A stretch of 11,273 nt of DNA from Planctomycetaceae bacterium (lineage in GTDB: Bacteria; Planctomycetota; Planctomycetia; Pirellulales; Thermoguttaceae). The stretch spans positions 1-11,273 of the forward strand of contig JAITBS010000467.1 in the NCBI GenBank assembly GCA_031283515.1, read 5' to 3'. Made by a program: the position numbers and the translations under genes. The notes below the pieces were generated by a model. It searched no databases, was not told where the DNA came from, and was given only the letters and a program-made list of their open reading frames with translations. Shown here piece after piece: positions 1-6,650 of the stretch (within the stretch, counting starts at the first letter, position 1; every line of letters starts with the position of its first letter).

Positions 1-218
1 TTATTGGCTACTGAGGTTGTTTTGTTCGGAAAATGAGGTGAAAATGAGGTCGGTTTTAGTTGATAGTTGAGAGTGGATAGTGGATAGTTCGCACGCGGAT
101 TCAAAACGTTTTGGTCGTAATCCGCTTGCGACACTATCCACTCTCCACTCTCAACTATCAACTAACAACTGCCCCCTTCGGGGTGAAAATCGAAAAACAA
201 AAATTCCACTAATATATT
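1..218 (+). repeat. Interspersed repeat copy A with heptad hairpin
   Basis: This is a composite repeat. Positions 7-50 are a flank that recurs inverted at 1013-1056 (one mismatch) and directly at 1156-1200. Positions 58-101 and 119-163 are the arms of a near-perfect long hairpin (two mismatches and one indel). The arms are built from 7-nt units (GTTGATA, GTTGAGA, GTGGATA, GTGGATA) ending in a GC-rich core (GCGGATT / AATCCGC). The loop holds the palindrome CAAAACGTTTTG. A tail at 171-218 (CCCCCTTCGGGGTGAAAATC, then an AT-rich stretch) is shared with copy C. No transposase is visible, so it is best read as a non-autonomous, MITE-like or heptad-type repeat. Heptameric short tandem repeats are known from filamentous cyanobacteria; kinship is not shown. 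The window begins inside or at the edge of this copy. Confidence 0.85.
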
Positions 219-241
219 ACATAAAAACCTTGTCAATACCG

Positions 242-283
242 CAAATTGGAGTACTCCTTTGACAAATTGGAGTACTCCATTTA
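242..283. promoter_or_regulatory. Tandem palindromic operator-like sites GGAGTACTCC
   Basis: The perfect 10-bp palindrome GGAGTACTCC occurs at 248-257 and 269-278, inside a direct repeat CAAATTGGAGTACTCC. The centres are exactly 21 bp apart, two helical turns, so two dimeric regulators would sit on the same face of the DNA. A TTGACA hexamer (259-264) lies between the two palindromes. The nearest TATA-like hexamer, TAATAT at 287-292, is 22 nt away, too far for an ordinary promoter. The pair lies about 90 bp upstream of the TPR membrane gene and is not present in repeat copy C, so it is not part of the interspersed repeat. Which regulator binds is unknown. Confidence 0.55.
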
Positions 284-299
284 CCGTAATATATCAGTA

Positions 300-363
300 G
301 TAATCTTGCGAACTATTCACTCTTCACTATCAACTCTTTACTATCAACTAACTATCAACTACT
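300..363 (+). repeat. Truncated heptad repeat arm directly upstream of the TPR gene
   Basis: Only the right arm of the hairpin seen in copies A, B and D is present: CTTGCG followed by 7-nt units of the type AACTATC and ACTATTC up to position 363. The matching left arm is absent, so it cannot form the long hairpin alone. It ends five bases before the ATG at 368, which leaves that gene without a recognisable Shine-Dalgarno sequence and places repeat DNA in its leader. Confidence 0.75.
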
Positions 364-367
364 AAAA

Positions 368-892
368 ATGTTATCATTCTGGCCGGGTTATCGTGGAATT
401 GTTCAATATGGACATTGGACATTTTTGGTGATTGCGTTATTGTTTGCGTTGTTTCTGGATGTGTTGTTGGTTGCGAACTTCTATTGGACGGCAATGATAA
501 CAACCGGACAACGGAATCTTTTATTGATTATTTTTTTTGCGGTATGGTTTGGGTTGTTTACTGTTGCTGCATTGAGGAGTCAGTTTCTCAACGCCATGTT
601 AAAAACAGACAACAAAGAAACAACATTTCGTGAAGCAATTTTGTTTTATCTTCGTGGTGATTGGTTTGGTACGGAATCGTTACTTCTTCAGGTACTCAAG
701 AAAAATCCGCGTGATGTTGAAGTGCTCTTGTTGCTGGCAACATTGTACCGGCATACTCAGCGTTACGAGGAGGCGTTGGAAATGCTCAATAAACTTAGTC
801 TTTTCGAAAACGCCGGTCATTGGTTCCTCGAAACGGAAACCGAAAGAAAATTAATTGCCGAAGAGTCTGCCCCAAAATCGCCTGAAACTTAG
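368..892 (+). CDS. Small membrane protein with TPR domain
   Basis: The 174-residue protein has two predicted membrane helices (about residues 17-39 and 49-69) and a soluble C-terminal part (about 84-150). In that part the segment VEVLLLLATLYRHTQRYEEAL (from 117) matches a tetratricopeptide repeat, with a weaker TPR-like helix pair before it (REAILFYLRGDWFGTESLL region). TPR domains bind partner proteins, so this is probably a membrane-anchored scaffold, but no partner is shown. The start has no clear ribosome-binding site; a heptad repeat runs almost to the ATG. Hairpin repeat B begins 3 bases after the stop. The next gene encodes a FliA/WhiG-type sigma factor, so a link to that regulon is possible but speculative. 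Membrane plus TPR architecture is clear; function is not. Confidence 0.8.
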   Translation: MLSFWPGYRGIVQYGHWTFLVIALLFALFLDVLLVANFYWTAMITTGQRNLLLIIFFAVWFGLFTVAALRSQFLNAMLKTDNKETTFREAILFYLRGDWFGTESLLLQVLKKNPRDVEVLLLLATLYRHTQRYEEALEMLNKLSLFENAGHWFLETETERKLIAEESAPKSPET

Positions 893-895
893 GTT

Positions 896-1062
896 AGTTA
901 ATAGTTGATAGTGAATAGTGAATAGTTGCGCAAGCGGAGTACGACCGTTTTGGTAAATTAGGACGCTTGCGGCACTATTCACTATTCACTCTCAACTATC
1001 AACTAAGAACCGACCTCATTTTCACCTAATTTTCCGAACAAAACAACCTCAGTAGCCCATAA
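896..1062 (-). repeat. Interspersed repeat copy B, inverted relative to A
   Basis: Positions 1005-1062 are the reverse complement of 1-57 with very few changes, and 896-939 pairs with 961-1004 as a heptad hairpin with GC-rich core GCAAGCG / CGCTTGC. Together with copy A this forms an inverted pair bracketing the TPR gene. The hairpin begins almost at the gene's stop codon and could serve as a 3' structure or weak terminator, though there is no T-tract after it. Confidence 0.85.
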
Positions 1063-1076
1063 GCCTCTCAACACGT

Positions 1077-1136
1077 CAACCTCATTACCTCATTGTTTAT
1101 TCGTTTTCTTACTCATTTAATGAGGTAATGAGGTTG
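1077..1136. repeat. Perfect 18-bp inverted repeat with 24-nt loop
   Basis: The arm CAACCTCATTACCTCATT (1077-1094) is the exact reverse complement of 1119-1136. The arms reuse the ATGAGGT / ACCTCAT words found in the flank of copies A to C. It sits between inverted copy B and direct copy C, so it may be the junction of two repeat insertions or a small repeat of its own. It lacks a T-tract and does not look like an intrinsic terminator. Confidence 0.8.
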
Positions 1137-1155
1137 TTGTTTTATGATCACATTT

Positions 1156-1364
1156 GCTACTGAGGTTGTTTTGTTAGGAAAAATTAGGTGAAAATAAGGT
1201 TTGCAAGCGGAGTACGACCAAAACGTTTTGAATCCGCTTGCGCAACTATTCACTATTCACTATCCACTATTAACTGTTCACTATTCACTATCCACTATTA
1301 ACTATTCACTAATACCCCCCTGTCGGGGTGAAAATCGAAAAACCAAAATTCCGCTGATATATCC
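1156..1364 (+). repeat. Interspersed repeat copy C, direct relative to A
   Basis: The flank 1156-1200 matches 7-50, the GC core GCAAGCGGA (1203-1211) pairs with TCCGCTTGC (1233-1241), and the tail 1314-1364 matches 171-218 (GGGGTGAAAATCGAAAAAC, then TTCC and ATATAT). The left heptad arm is missing, so the flank joins straight to the GC core. The right arm is expanded to at least nine 7-nt units (1245-1312; ACTATTC, ACTATCC, ACTATTA and variants). This shows both loss of an arm and heptad copy-number change, as expected for slippage in tandem heptads. Confidence 0.85.
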
Positions 1365-1436
1365 CAATCACTGTTGTAATTTTCTCTATTTTAACTCACC
1401 AATCTGTAAACATTAAAAAATTACTCAAAATTGTTC

Positions 1437-1453
1437 TTTCCATAAAATGGAAA
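1437..1453. promoter_or_regulatory. Short inverted repeat upstream of the sigma-factor gene
   Basis: TTTCCAT (1437-1443) and ATGGAAA (1447-1453) form a 7-bp inverted repeat with a 3-nt centre, about 90 bp before the sigma-factor start. A TATATT hexamer follows at 1472-1477 without a good -35. The arrangement could be an operator, but the sequence is AT-rich and chance is possible. The rest of 1365-1541 shows nothing else I can name. Confidence 0.3.
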
Positions 1454-1541
1454 AATTGTTAATGTTCTTTTTATATTACTTGTTCAATGTTTTCATTTGA
1501 AAGCCTATCAATTAACTTGTACGAATGAAGGAACCCGGAGA

Positions 1542-2369
1542 ATGCCAAAACTCCAATCGGCAACAAAATCAAATTCTTTACATATCACGCATCGATCAAC
1601 CAATTCTGATTCTAATTCGGTTGGTTTTGACGAAACGGATCAACTTTGGATTCTCTACAAGAACAATCCGACGCATCAACTTCGTAATCGGCTTGTTGAG
1701 CGTTACATGCCTATTGTTAGAAATCAGGCAGAGCGTTTTTGGGCAAAACTGCCGGAAGGTATTGAGCTTGACGATTTAATTTCGGTGGGAACTGTTGGTT
1801 TGATGGATGCGATTGTTGCTTATGATTTAAGCCGCGGGATCCGTTTTGAGGCCTTTTGTCCCACGAGAATTCACGGCGCAATGGTCGATGAACTTCGTTC
1901 GATGGACTGGGTCCCACGCCCAATCCGTTCCAAAGCCACCAAACTAAACGAAGCCTGTAAATTCCTCGAAACACAACTCGGACGTAAACCCCATGATCAA
2001 GAAGTTGCCGATCATTTGGAAATTTCAGCGGAAGAACTACATCAATTGTATGCCGAAACTCACCGTGTGAATATTACAAGTCTGGACAAAACATGGTCTG
2101 AAAACGATGGCTCCAAAGATATTCGCGAAGTCGATATTCTGGCAGATCACCGAAGTGAAGACCCCACAGAACGGCTCGCCAAAATTGATTTGATCCGTGC
2201 CTTCACAAAAGGATTGACCAAAACAGAACGGCTCATTGTTATTCTCTATTACTACGAAGAAATGACCATGCGCGAAATCGGAGCAGCTCTGGCTCTTTCC
2301 GAAAGCCGTGTCAGCCAAATGCATAGCACCATTGTTGAACGAATCAAAAAAATGTACCAAGGGAGTTGA
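1542..2369 (+). CDS. fliA: RNA polymerase sigma factor, FliA/WhiG family
   Basis: The protein is an alternative sigma factor of the sigma-28 type that directs RNA polymerase to flagellar or developmental promoters in other bacteria. From the ATG at 1542 it has 275 residues, close to the family's usual 240-270 plus a low-complexity N-terminal extension (about 1-30). Region 2 spans about 45-125, including ELDDLISVGTVGLMDAI and the -10-reading segment ending RIHGAMVDELRSMDWVPR. Region 3 is about 127-205. Region 4 spans about 215-270, with helix-turn-helix MTMREIGAALALSESRVSQM. I chose 1542 because AAGGA (1528-1532) lies 9 bases upstream; a TTG at 1497 in the same frame would add 15 residues without a better site. 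The stop codon lies inside heptad hairpin D. Targets are not visible in this window; no other flagellar gene is present. Confidence 0.93.
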   Translation: MPKLQSATKSNSLHITHRSTNSDSNSVGFDETDQLWILYKNNPTHQLRNRLVERYMPIVRNQAERFWAKLPEGIELDDLISVGTVGLMDAIVAYDLSRGIRFEAFCPTRIHGAMVDELRSMDWVPRPIRSKATKLNEACKFLETQLGRKPHDQEVADHLEISAEELHQLYAETHRVNITSLDKTWSENDGSKDIREVDILADHRSEDPTERLAKIDLIRAFTKGLTKTERLIVILYYYEEMTMREIGAALALSESRVSQMHSTIVERIKKMYQGS

Positions 2370-2484
2370 TAGTTGATAGTTGATAGTGGAGAGTTGATAG
2401 TGGACAGTGCCGCAAGCGGATTACTGCCCAAACAGTATTACTCCGCTTGCGACACTCTCCACTCTCCACTATCAACTATCAACT
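2364..2484. repeat. Heptad hairpin repeat copy D overlapping the sigma-factor stop
   Basis: Left arm 2364-2420 (AGTTGATAGTTGATAG units, GGAGAGT, GGACAGT, then CGCAAGCGGA) pairs with right arm 2442-2484 (TCCGCTTGCG, then CACTCTCCACTCTCCACTAT units). The loop contains ACTGCCCAAACAGTA. The TGA of the sigma gene (2367-2369) is part of the first heptad, so the repeat either inserted at the 3' end of the gene or supplied its stop. The flank and tail of copies A and C are absent here, so this is the hairpin module alone. Confidence 0.85.
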
Positions 2485-2486
2485 AC

Positions 2487-2502
2487 ATTTGTAATTACAA
2501 AT
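2487..2502. promoter_or_regulatory. Perfect 16-bp palindrome ATTTGTAATTACAAAT
   Basis: The sequence is exactly self-complementary over 16 bp, directly after repeat D and about 200 bp before the lipoprotein gene. It has the size and symmetry of a homodimeric repressor site, but it is AT-rich and no regulator gene is next to it. Confidence 0.35.
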
Positions 2503-2642
2503 ACAGAATGATAAATCTCAAATTTTTCATTAGAATCAGGTTTATGTACTTGCAAACGTAAAATCGTTTTGTTAAACTTTGGAACGTTGTGAATGTGTTT
2601 TTTTAGCCGGAATTGGAGTTAAGTATCATGAACACTCTCCTT

Positions 2643-2673
2643 TTGACAGTTGTAAATTGTTTTTGTTTATGCT
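2643..2673 (+). promoter_or_regulatory. Possible promoter of the lipoprotein gene
   Basis: A perfect TTGACA (2643-2648) is followed after 19 nt by TATGCT (2668-2673), a four-of-six match to the -10 consensus. It would give a leader of about 25 nt before the ATG at 2706. The spacing is longer than ideal, so the call is tentative. Confidence 0.35.
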
Positions 2674-2705
2674 GTCATTTGTTCATGAATTAAATTTATT
2701 TTATT

Positions 2706-3791
2706 ATGCCAAGAATTGTATTGATTCTTCTTGTTGTTGTGTCCATCTCCCTGCCAATATCAATAACCGGATGCGGCAGTAGTAAAAAAACTACAGCAAA
2801 AAAAGATTACGGTAAACCGGTTTGGCTTAAAGTTGATGAATCGAAATTGTCCCGCCTGAGCGAAGATGCCACCAACCTCGAAAATGGAACAATTACCGTT
2901 TACGATCCTGAAGGTTGGGAACGCTTATCACGCGGAGCTGCCAAACCGCCGAAAGGGTTCAAATCTGTTATTGTGTTCAAAAAAAACGGCGCAACCATCA
3001 TGATGACAAAAAGCGAAGAAGCACGGAATTTACCTGATCTGGATGAAGAAAATATTGAAGAATTTGCCGACGGAACACAACAAAAATTCAAAGCATCCGT
3101 CAAAATGGTCAAATTAAACAACAAAGTCGGAGTTTACTTTTCGCGGCGTGTTGCGGATGCGCAACGTCTTAGCAAGTATTATGATCGCCGGATCGTTGCA
3201 ACAACAATCAATGGCGGACTCTTTACGTATGAATTGATTGCGGATCAGGGAAAGATTAACGAATCGCTTCTAAATACCCTATTCGCGGTGATTTCCAAAA
3301 CGCAGTTTGAAAATTCCGGAACGGATGAAAGTGGAACAGATAAAGAGGTTGCGGATAAAGTTGCAGACAAGGGAGCAACAGATAAAGTTGCGGCGGATAA
3401 AGTTGCAGACAAAGGAGCAACAGATAAAGAGGTTGCAACGGATAAAGTTGCGGCGAATAAAGTTGCAGACAAAGGAGCAACGGATGAAATTGTAAAAGGA
3501 ACAGCCAAAGAGGATACCGCATTGGTTGCGGATATCGTACCGAAACCGGTTGCACCGGAAACGAAATCAGAAAACAAACCGGAAAGTAAACAGCAATCAG
3601 AGGAGGTTGCGGTATCAAAACCGGTGTTGGAAAAGCCGGAGACTTCTCCTGAGCTTGCTGTGAAATCGAGTTCGCCGGAAAAAAAACCGGACACAAAGAA
3701 ACCGGACACAAAAAAAACAGCAACAAAGAAACCGGCTAAAAAAGGAAATACGAAAGATATTCTCAATGAACTGGATGCTTTGTTAAATTAA
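2706..3791 (+). CDS. Putative lipoprotein with repetitive charged C-terminal tail
   Basis: The 361-residue protein opens with a type II signal peptide: basic PR, a hydrophobic run, and the lipobox ITGC with the modified cysteine at residue 23. Residues about 35-205 form a globular domain I cannot assign (WLKVDESKLSRL, ITVYDPEGWERLSRG, VGVYFSRRV, LLNTLFAVISKTQ). Residues about 210-260 are tandem copies of a unit containing DKVADKGATDK. The remaining tail is rich in proline, lysine and glutamate (KKPDTKKPDTKKTATKKPAKK) and ends in an amphipathic ILNELDALLN. The tail could span the cell wall or bind an anionic partner; that is inference. No Shine-Dalgarno precedes the ATG; it is the only start that gives the intact signal peptide. 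It precedes the Hsp70 gene by 126 bp, apparently as a separate unit. Confidence 0.8.
   Translation: MPRIVLILLVVVSISLPISITGCGSSKKTTAKKDYGKPVWLKVDESKLSRLSEDATNLENGTITVYDPEGWERLSRGAAKPPKGFKSVIVFKKNGATIMMTKSEEARNLPDLDEENIEEFADGTQQKFKASVKMVKLNNKVGVYFSRRVADAQRLSKYYDRRIVATTINGGLFTYELIADQGKINESLLNTLFAVISKTQFENSGTDESGTDKEVADKVADKGATDKVAADKVADKGATDKEVATDKVAANKVADKGATDEIVKGTAKEDTALVADIVPKPVAPETKSENKPESKQQSEEVAVSKPVLEKPETSPELAVKSSSPEKKPDTKKPDTKKTATKKPAKKGNTKDILNELDALLN
3354..3485 (+). repeat. In-gene direct repeats encoding DKVADKGATD units
   Basis: Three near-identical 30-bp copies start at 3354, 3396 and 3456 (GATAAAGTTGCAGACAA, then RGGAGCAACRGAT). Their spacings of 42 and 60 bp are multiples of three, so copy-number change keeps the lipoprotein frame. 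Shorter related units (GATAAAGAGGTTGC) lie between them. Confidence 0.85.
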
Positions 3792-3917
3792 CGGACTTTC
3801 ACTCATAAATTTATTACTATATTGTCCTTTCAGAGTGATGAGGAACGGGGCAATGTGTAAAAAATAAAAATTACACTGAATAATTAAAAAAATTATATTC
3901 TCACAAGGATATTAAAA

Positions 3918-5525
3918 ATGAACAAACACTTCGCAACTCCCATACAATTCTTGAACGGCAATACTGTTGGAATTGATTTTGGAACAACTTATTCGACTCT
4001 TGCGCAGGTCAATGATGAAGGCGAACCGATTCCGATTCCGAATGAGGATGACGAAGTTGAAACGGCGAGTCTGATTCTTCTTGCGGAATCGGGTCATGTG
4101 ATTGTTGGTCCGAACCGGATGCGGGCAGCTATTGAAAAGCCGGAAAATGTAGTGGAACGGATCAAGCGTCACATGGGAGCAACAGAGTTCAAACGGACAT
4201 TCGATGGTCATGAGATTACGCCGGAATTTATTTCCGCATTGATTCTCAAGAAGTTGAAACAAGACAGTGAACAGAAAATAGGTGCGATTGTCAATGCGGT
4301 TATTACTGTTCCGTATTATTTCAACGACACCCGCCGTAAAGCAACACAGGATGCGGGACAAATTGCGGGTTTGAATGTTATTGATATTATCAATGAACCG
4401 ACAGCGGCGACATTGACTTATGCTTGGCATCGCGGGGAGTTGGGAGTGGCTCATTCGCCGGATTTCAAGAAACGCCGGGTATTGATTTACGATCTTGGCG
4501 GCGGAACCTTTGACTCAACCCTCGTCGAATACACCCCAACTCATTTTCAAGTACTTGCAACAGACGGTGATGTGGAATTGGGGGGAATTGACTGGAATGA
4601 ACGGATTCTGAATTATATTTGCGACGAATTTAAGGAAAAGTATGGTCTTGATCCGCGAGAATCCGCTCAGATGGTTCAGATACTCCGTAACGATTGTGAC
4701 TTAGCCAAAATGGAACTGACACAAAGAACCGATGTTGTGATTACATTCCGTCACGAAGGCAAGGCGATAACGATTCGTTTGACGCGGGACAAATTTGATG
4801 AATTAACGGCTGATTTATTGCAACGGACAATTGATACAACAGATTTTGTTATTGAGCAGGCACAACTTAAATTTTCGGATCTTGATGCGATTGTTTTGGT
4901 TGGCGGTTCCACTCTGATGCCTCAGGTTCGGGAGCGAATCAAGGCGCATACCGGAATTGCGCCGTATATTCATCCTGATCTTGATCCGCACACGGCAGTA
5001 GCGCGTGGTGCGGCGATTCATGCGGCAATTCTCGAAGCACGGTATCATGCCGGTGATTCACGATTTGGGACTCGAGTCAAGAAGTTGTTGGTGGGAATTC
5101 GCCAGGAAGATGTTAATTCACATGGACTTGGTATTGTCGCAATGGACCCGCGTACGAAAAAAGCAGTTAATCATATTATGATTCCGCGTAATACGACCTT
5201 ACCGTTTGAGGTGTCGCAAACGTTTCAGACAAACAAGGAAAACCAAACACGGGTTTCTATTCAGGTTCTTGAAGGTGATGCCCCTGATCCGGTTGCCTGC
5301 TCATTGCTTGGAAAGTGTACTATTACCAACTTGCCGGAACACCTCAAAAAAGGATCACCGGTTGATGTAACTTATTCCTTCGATAAAAACGGACGCATTT
5401 CAGTCAATGCCAAAGAAAAATCGTCCGGTCAAGCAGCAGTGATTGAAATAGAACGGCGCGGAACTCTTACCGATCAACAAGTCAATTTGTTTACAGAATT
5501 GGCTTCGGAATATACCGTTGAGTAA
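3918..5525 (+). CDS. Hsp70 family protein lacking the C-terminal lid
   Basis: This is a DnaK-like ATPase of 535 residues, about 100 shorter than canonical DnaK. The nucleotide-binding domain covers about 15-375: phosphate-1 motif VGIDFGTTYS (17-26), INEPTAATLTYA, phosphate-2 motif DLGGGTFD (192-199), and the adenosine motif VGGSTLMPQVR (from 328), followed by AVARGAAIHAA. A substrate-binding beta domain follows (about 395-515; IPRNTTLPFEVSQTFQT, VSIQVLEGDAPDP, ITNLP). The helical lid and acidic tail are missing; the protein stops after a short helix. In Hsp70s the lid slows substrate release, so this paralogue probably handles clients differently or needs a special partner. No dnaJ or grpE is adjacent, which fits a specialised copy rather than the housekeeping dnaK. 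AAGGA (3905-3909) lies 8 bases before the ATG, supporting this start. Confidence 0.93.
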   Translation: MNKHFATPIQFLNGNTVGIDFGTTYSTLAQVNDEGEPIPIPNEDDEVETASLILLAESGHVIVGPNRMRAAIEKPENVVERIKRHMGATEFKRTFDGHEITPEFISALILKKLKQDSEQKIGAIVNAVITVPYYFNDTRRKATQDAGQIAGLNVIDIINEPTAATLTYAWHRGELGVAHSPDFKKRRVLIYDLGGGTFDSTLVEYTPTHFQVLATDGDVELGGIDWNERILNYICDEFKEKYGLDPRESAQMVQILRNDCDLAKMELTQRTDVVITFRHEGKAITIRLTRDKFDELTADLLQRTIDTTDFVIEQAQLKFSDLDAIVLVGGSTLMPQVRERIKAHTGIAPYIHPDLDPHTAVARGAAIHAAILEARYHAGDSRFGTRVKKLLVGIRQEDVNSHGLGIVAMDPRTKKAVNHIMIPRNTTLPFEVSQTFQTNKENQTRVSIQVLEGDAPDPVACSLLGKCTITNLPEHLKKGSPVDVTYSFDKNGRISVNAKEKSSGQAAVIEIERRGTLTDQQVNLFTELASEYTVE

Positions 5526-5675
5526 TTGTAATTATCTGTTTTCTATTCTCAAAAAATAATCATTGAAACTCTGCGTCAATCTACCGACGATTGGAACGAA
5601 GTATTCAAGCGGTTCATAAAATAAACATCACTTGAATGACTGCCTAAAGTATATCTCTTGAAGTCTCTCTTGATT

Positions 5676-6650
5676 TTAATGAAAGAAATCTTCAATAAGC
5701 CGAAGGAATAATGTTGGTTCTTTGACGGAACAAATTTCATTTCGGAATCGTTTGGCACAGGGGCGGTTGATGGTGTACTGGCAAACGGTTTTTCGGATTA
5801 AAAATAAGGCAGTATGTTCATTGAATTGTTGTTTTAGCAAGTTGAAATGTTTTACGATAAGGTTACGAAGTTCTGCTGTGGTTGGTTCCGGATCAACCGG
5901 TTCACCGCGTAACGCCTGAGCAATTTGCTTGAAAATCCAAGGGCGTTCAATACTGCCGCGTCCGATCATAATTCCGTCAACAGGATAGTTTTTGATACGG
6001 AATAAAGCATCTTCAACCGTTCGGATATCACCGTTACCGATGAGCGGAATGGATTTCAATTTTGGTTTAATTGCGGCGATTTCATCCCAATGGGCGTTAC
6101 CGCGATACATTTCGGTTGCAGTTCGACCATGAACGGTTAATCCGGAAGCACCGGCGTTTTCGATTGATTGGGCGACATCAATGGCGTTGATGGTATCAAG
6201 AGTTTGTCCGAGTCGGATTTTGGCGGTAACAGGAACAGGTTTAGCGGCGGCGGTTACTTTTTGTACGAGATCACCGATTCGGTCGGGAAACCGTAATAGA
6301 AATGCTCCGCTCGCACTGCGGTTTGCGATTTGTTTCGCAGGACAACCGAAATTCAAATCAATCACACTTACCTTAAATTCAAATGCCAAACGTTGTGCTA
6401 ACAGGGAAAGCGTATCGGAATTGTTATCCCATATCTGTACCGCAAGAGGCCGCGGCTCTTCCCGAATACCCCAAAGCCGTGACGGTAATTCACTTCCCCG
6501 CTTATCCAGTTCCACAAATGAACGTGCGGAAACCATTTCTGTCGTAATCAAATCGACACCGCCAAATATTCGTAAAAGTTCCCGATAGGCGTAATTTGTA
6601 TAACCCGCCATCGGAGCCGAGTAAAGAAGTGTTCCTGTTGATTTCGACAT
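5676..6650 (-). CDS. dusB: tRNA-dihydrouridine synthase (DusB/NifR3-like)
   Basis: The enzyme is an FMN- and NADPH-dependent reductase converting uridines in tRNA D-loops to dihydrouridine in the cytoplasm. The 324 residues match the family's usual length. Visible motifs in order: APMAGYTNYAYR (12-23), TTEMVSA, the active-site loop DLNFGCPAKQI with catalytic Cys103, the FMN-binding Lys144 in TAKIRLG, VHGRT (His174), IGNGDI (204-209) and IMIGRGSIERPWIF (227-240). The C-terminal helical tRNA-binding domain is complete (about 245-324). DusB is the likeliest subfamily; DusA or DusC are less likely given the GxGS-type segment after the active site. It is convergent with the Hsp70 gene, 150 bp apart, with no strong terminator seen between them. 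No Shine-Dalgarno precedes the start. Confidence 0.93.
   Translation of the reverse strand: MSKSTGTLLYSAPMAGYTNYAYRELLRIFGGVDLITTEMVSARSFVELDKRGSELPSRLWGIREEPRPLAVQIWDNNSDTLSLLAQRLAFEFKVSVIDLNFGCPAKQIANRSASGAFLLRFPDRIGDLVQKVTAAAKPVPVTAKIRLGQTLDTINAIDVAQSIENAGASGLTVHGRTATEMYRGNAHWDEIAAIKPKLKSIPLIGNGDIRTVEDALFRIKNYPVDGIMIGRGSIERPWIFKQIAQALRGEPVDPEPTTAELRNLIVKHFNLLKQQFNEHTALFLIRKTVCQYTINRPCAKRFRNEICSVKEPTLFLRLIEDFFH

Noticed and set aside
3245..3766. Two long minus-strand reading frames opposite the lipoprotein tail
   Set aside because: They mirror the repetitive plus-strand tail, are low complexity (serine, phenylalanine or leucine, proline rich), and the plus strand has a clear signal peptide and continuous frame.
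3797..3838. CIRCE-type heat-shock operator before the Hsp70 gene
   Set aside because: TCACTC and GAGTGA are 28 bp apart and only part of the CIRCE arms; the known operator has 9-bp arms with a 9-bp spacer.
6181..6588. 135-residue plus-strand frame inside the Dus gene
   Set aside because: It is antisense to the conserved active-site region of a clear Dus enzyme.
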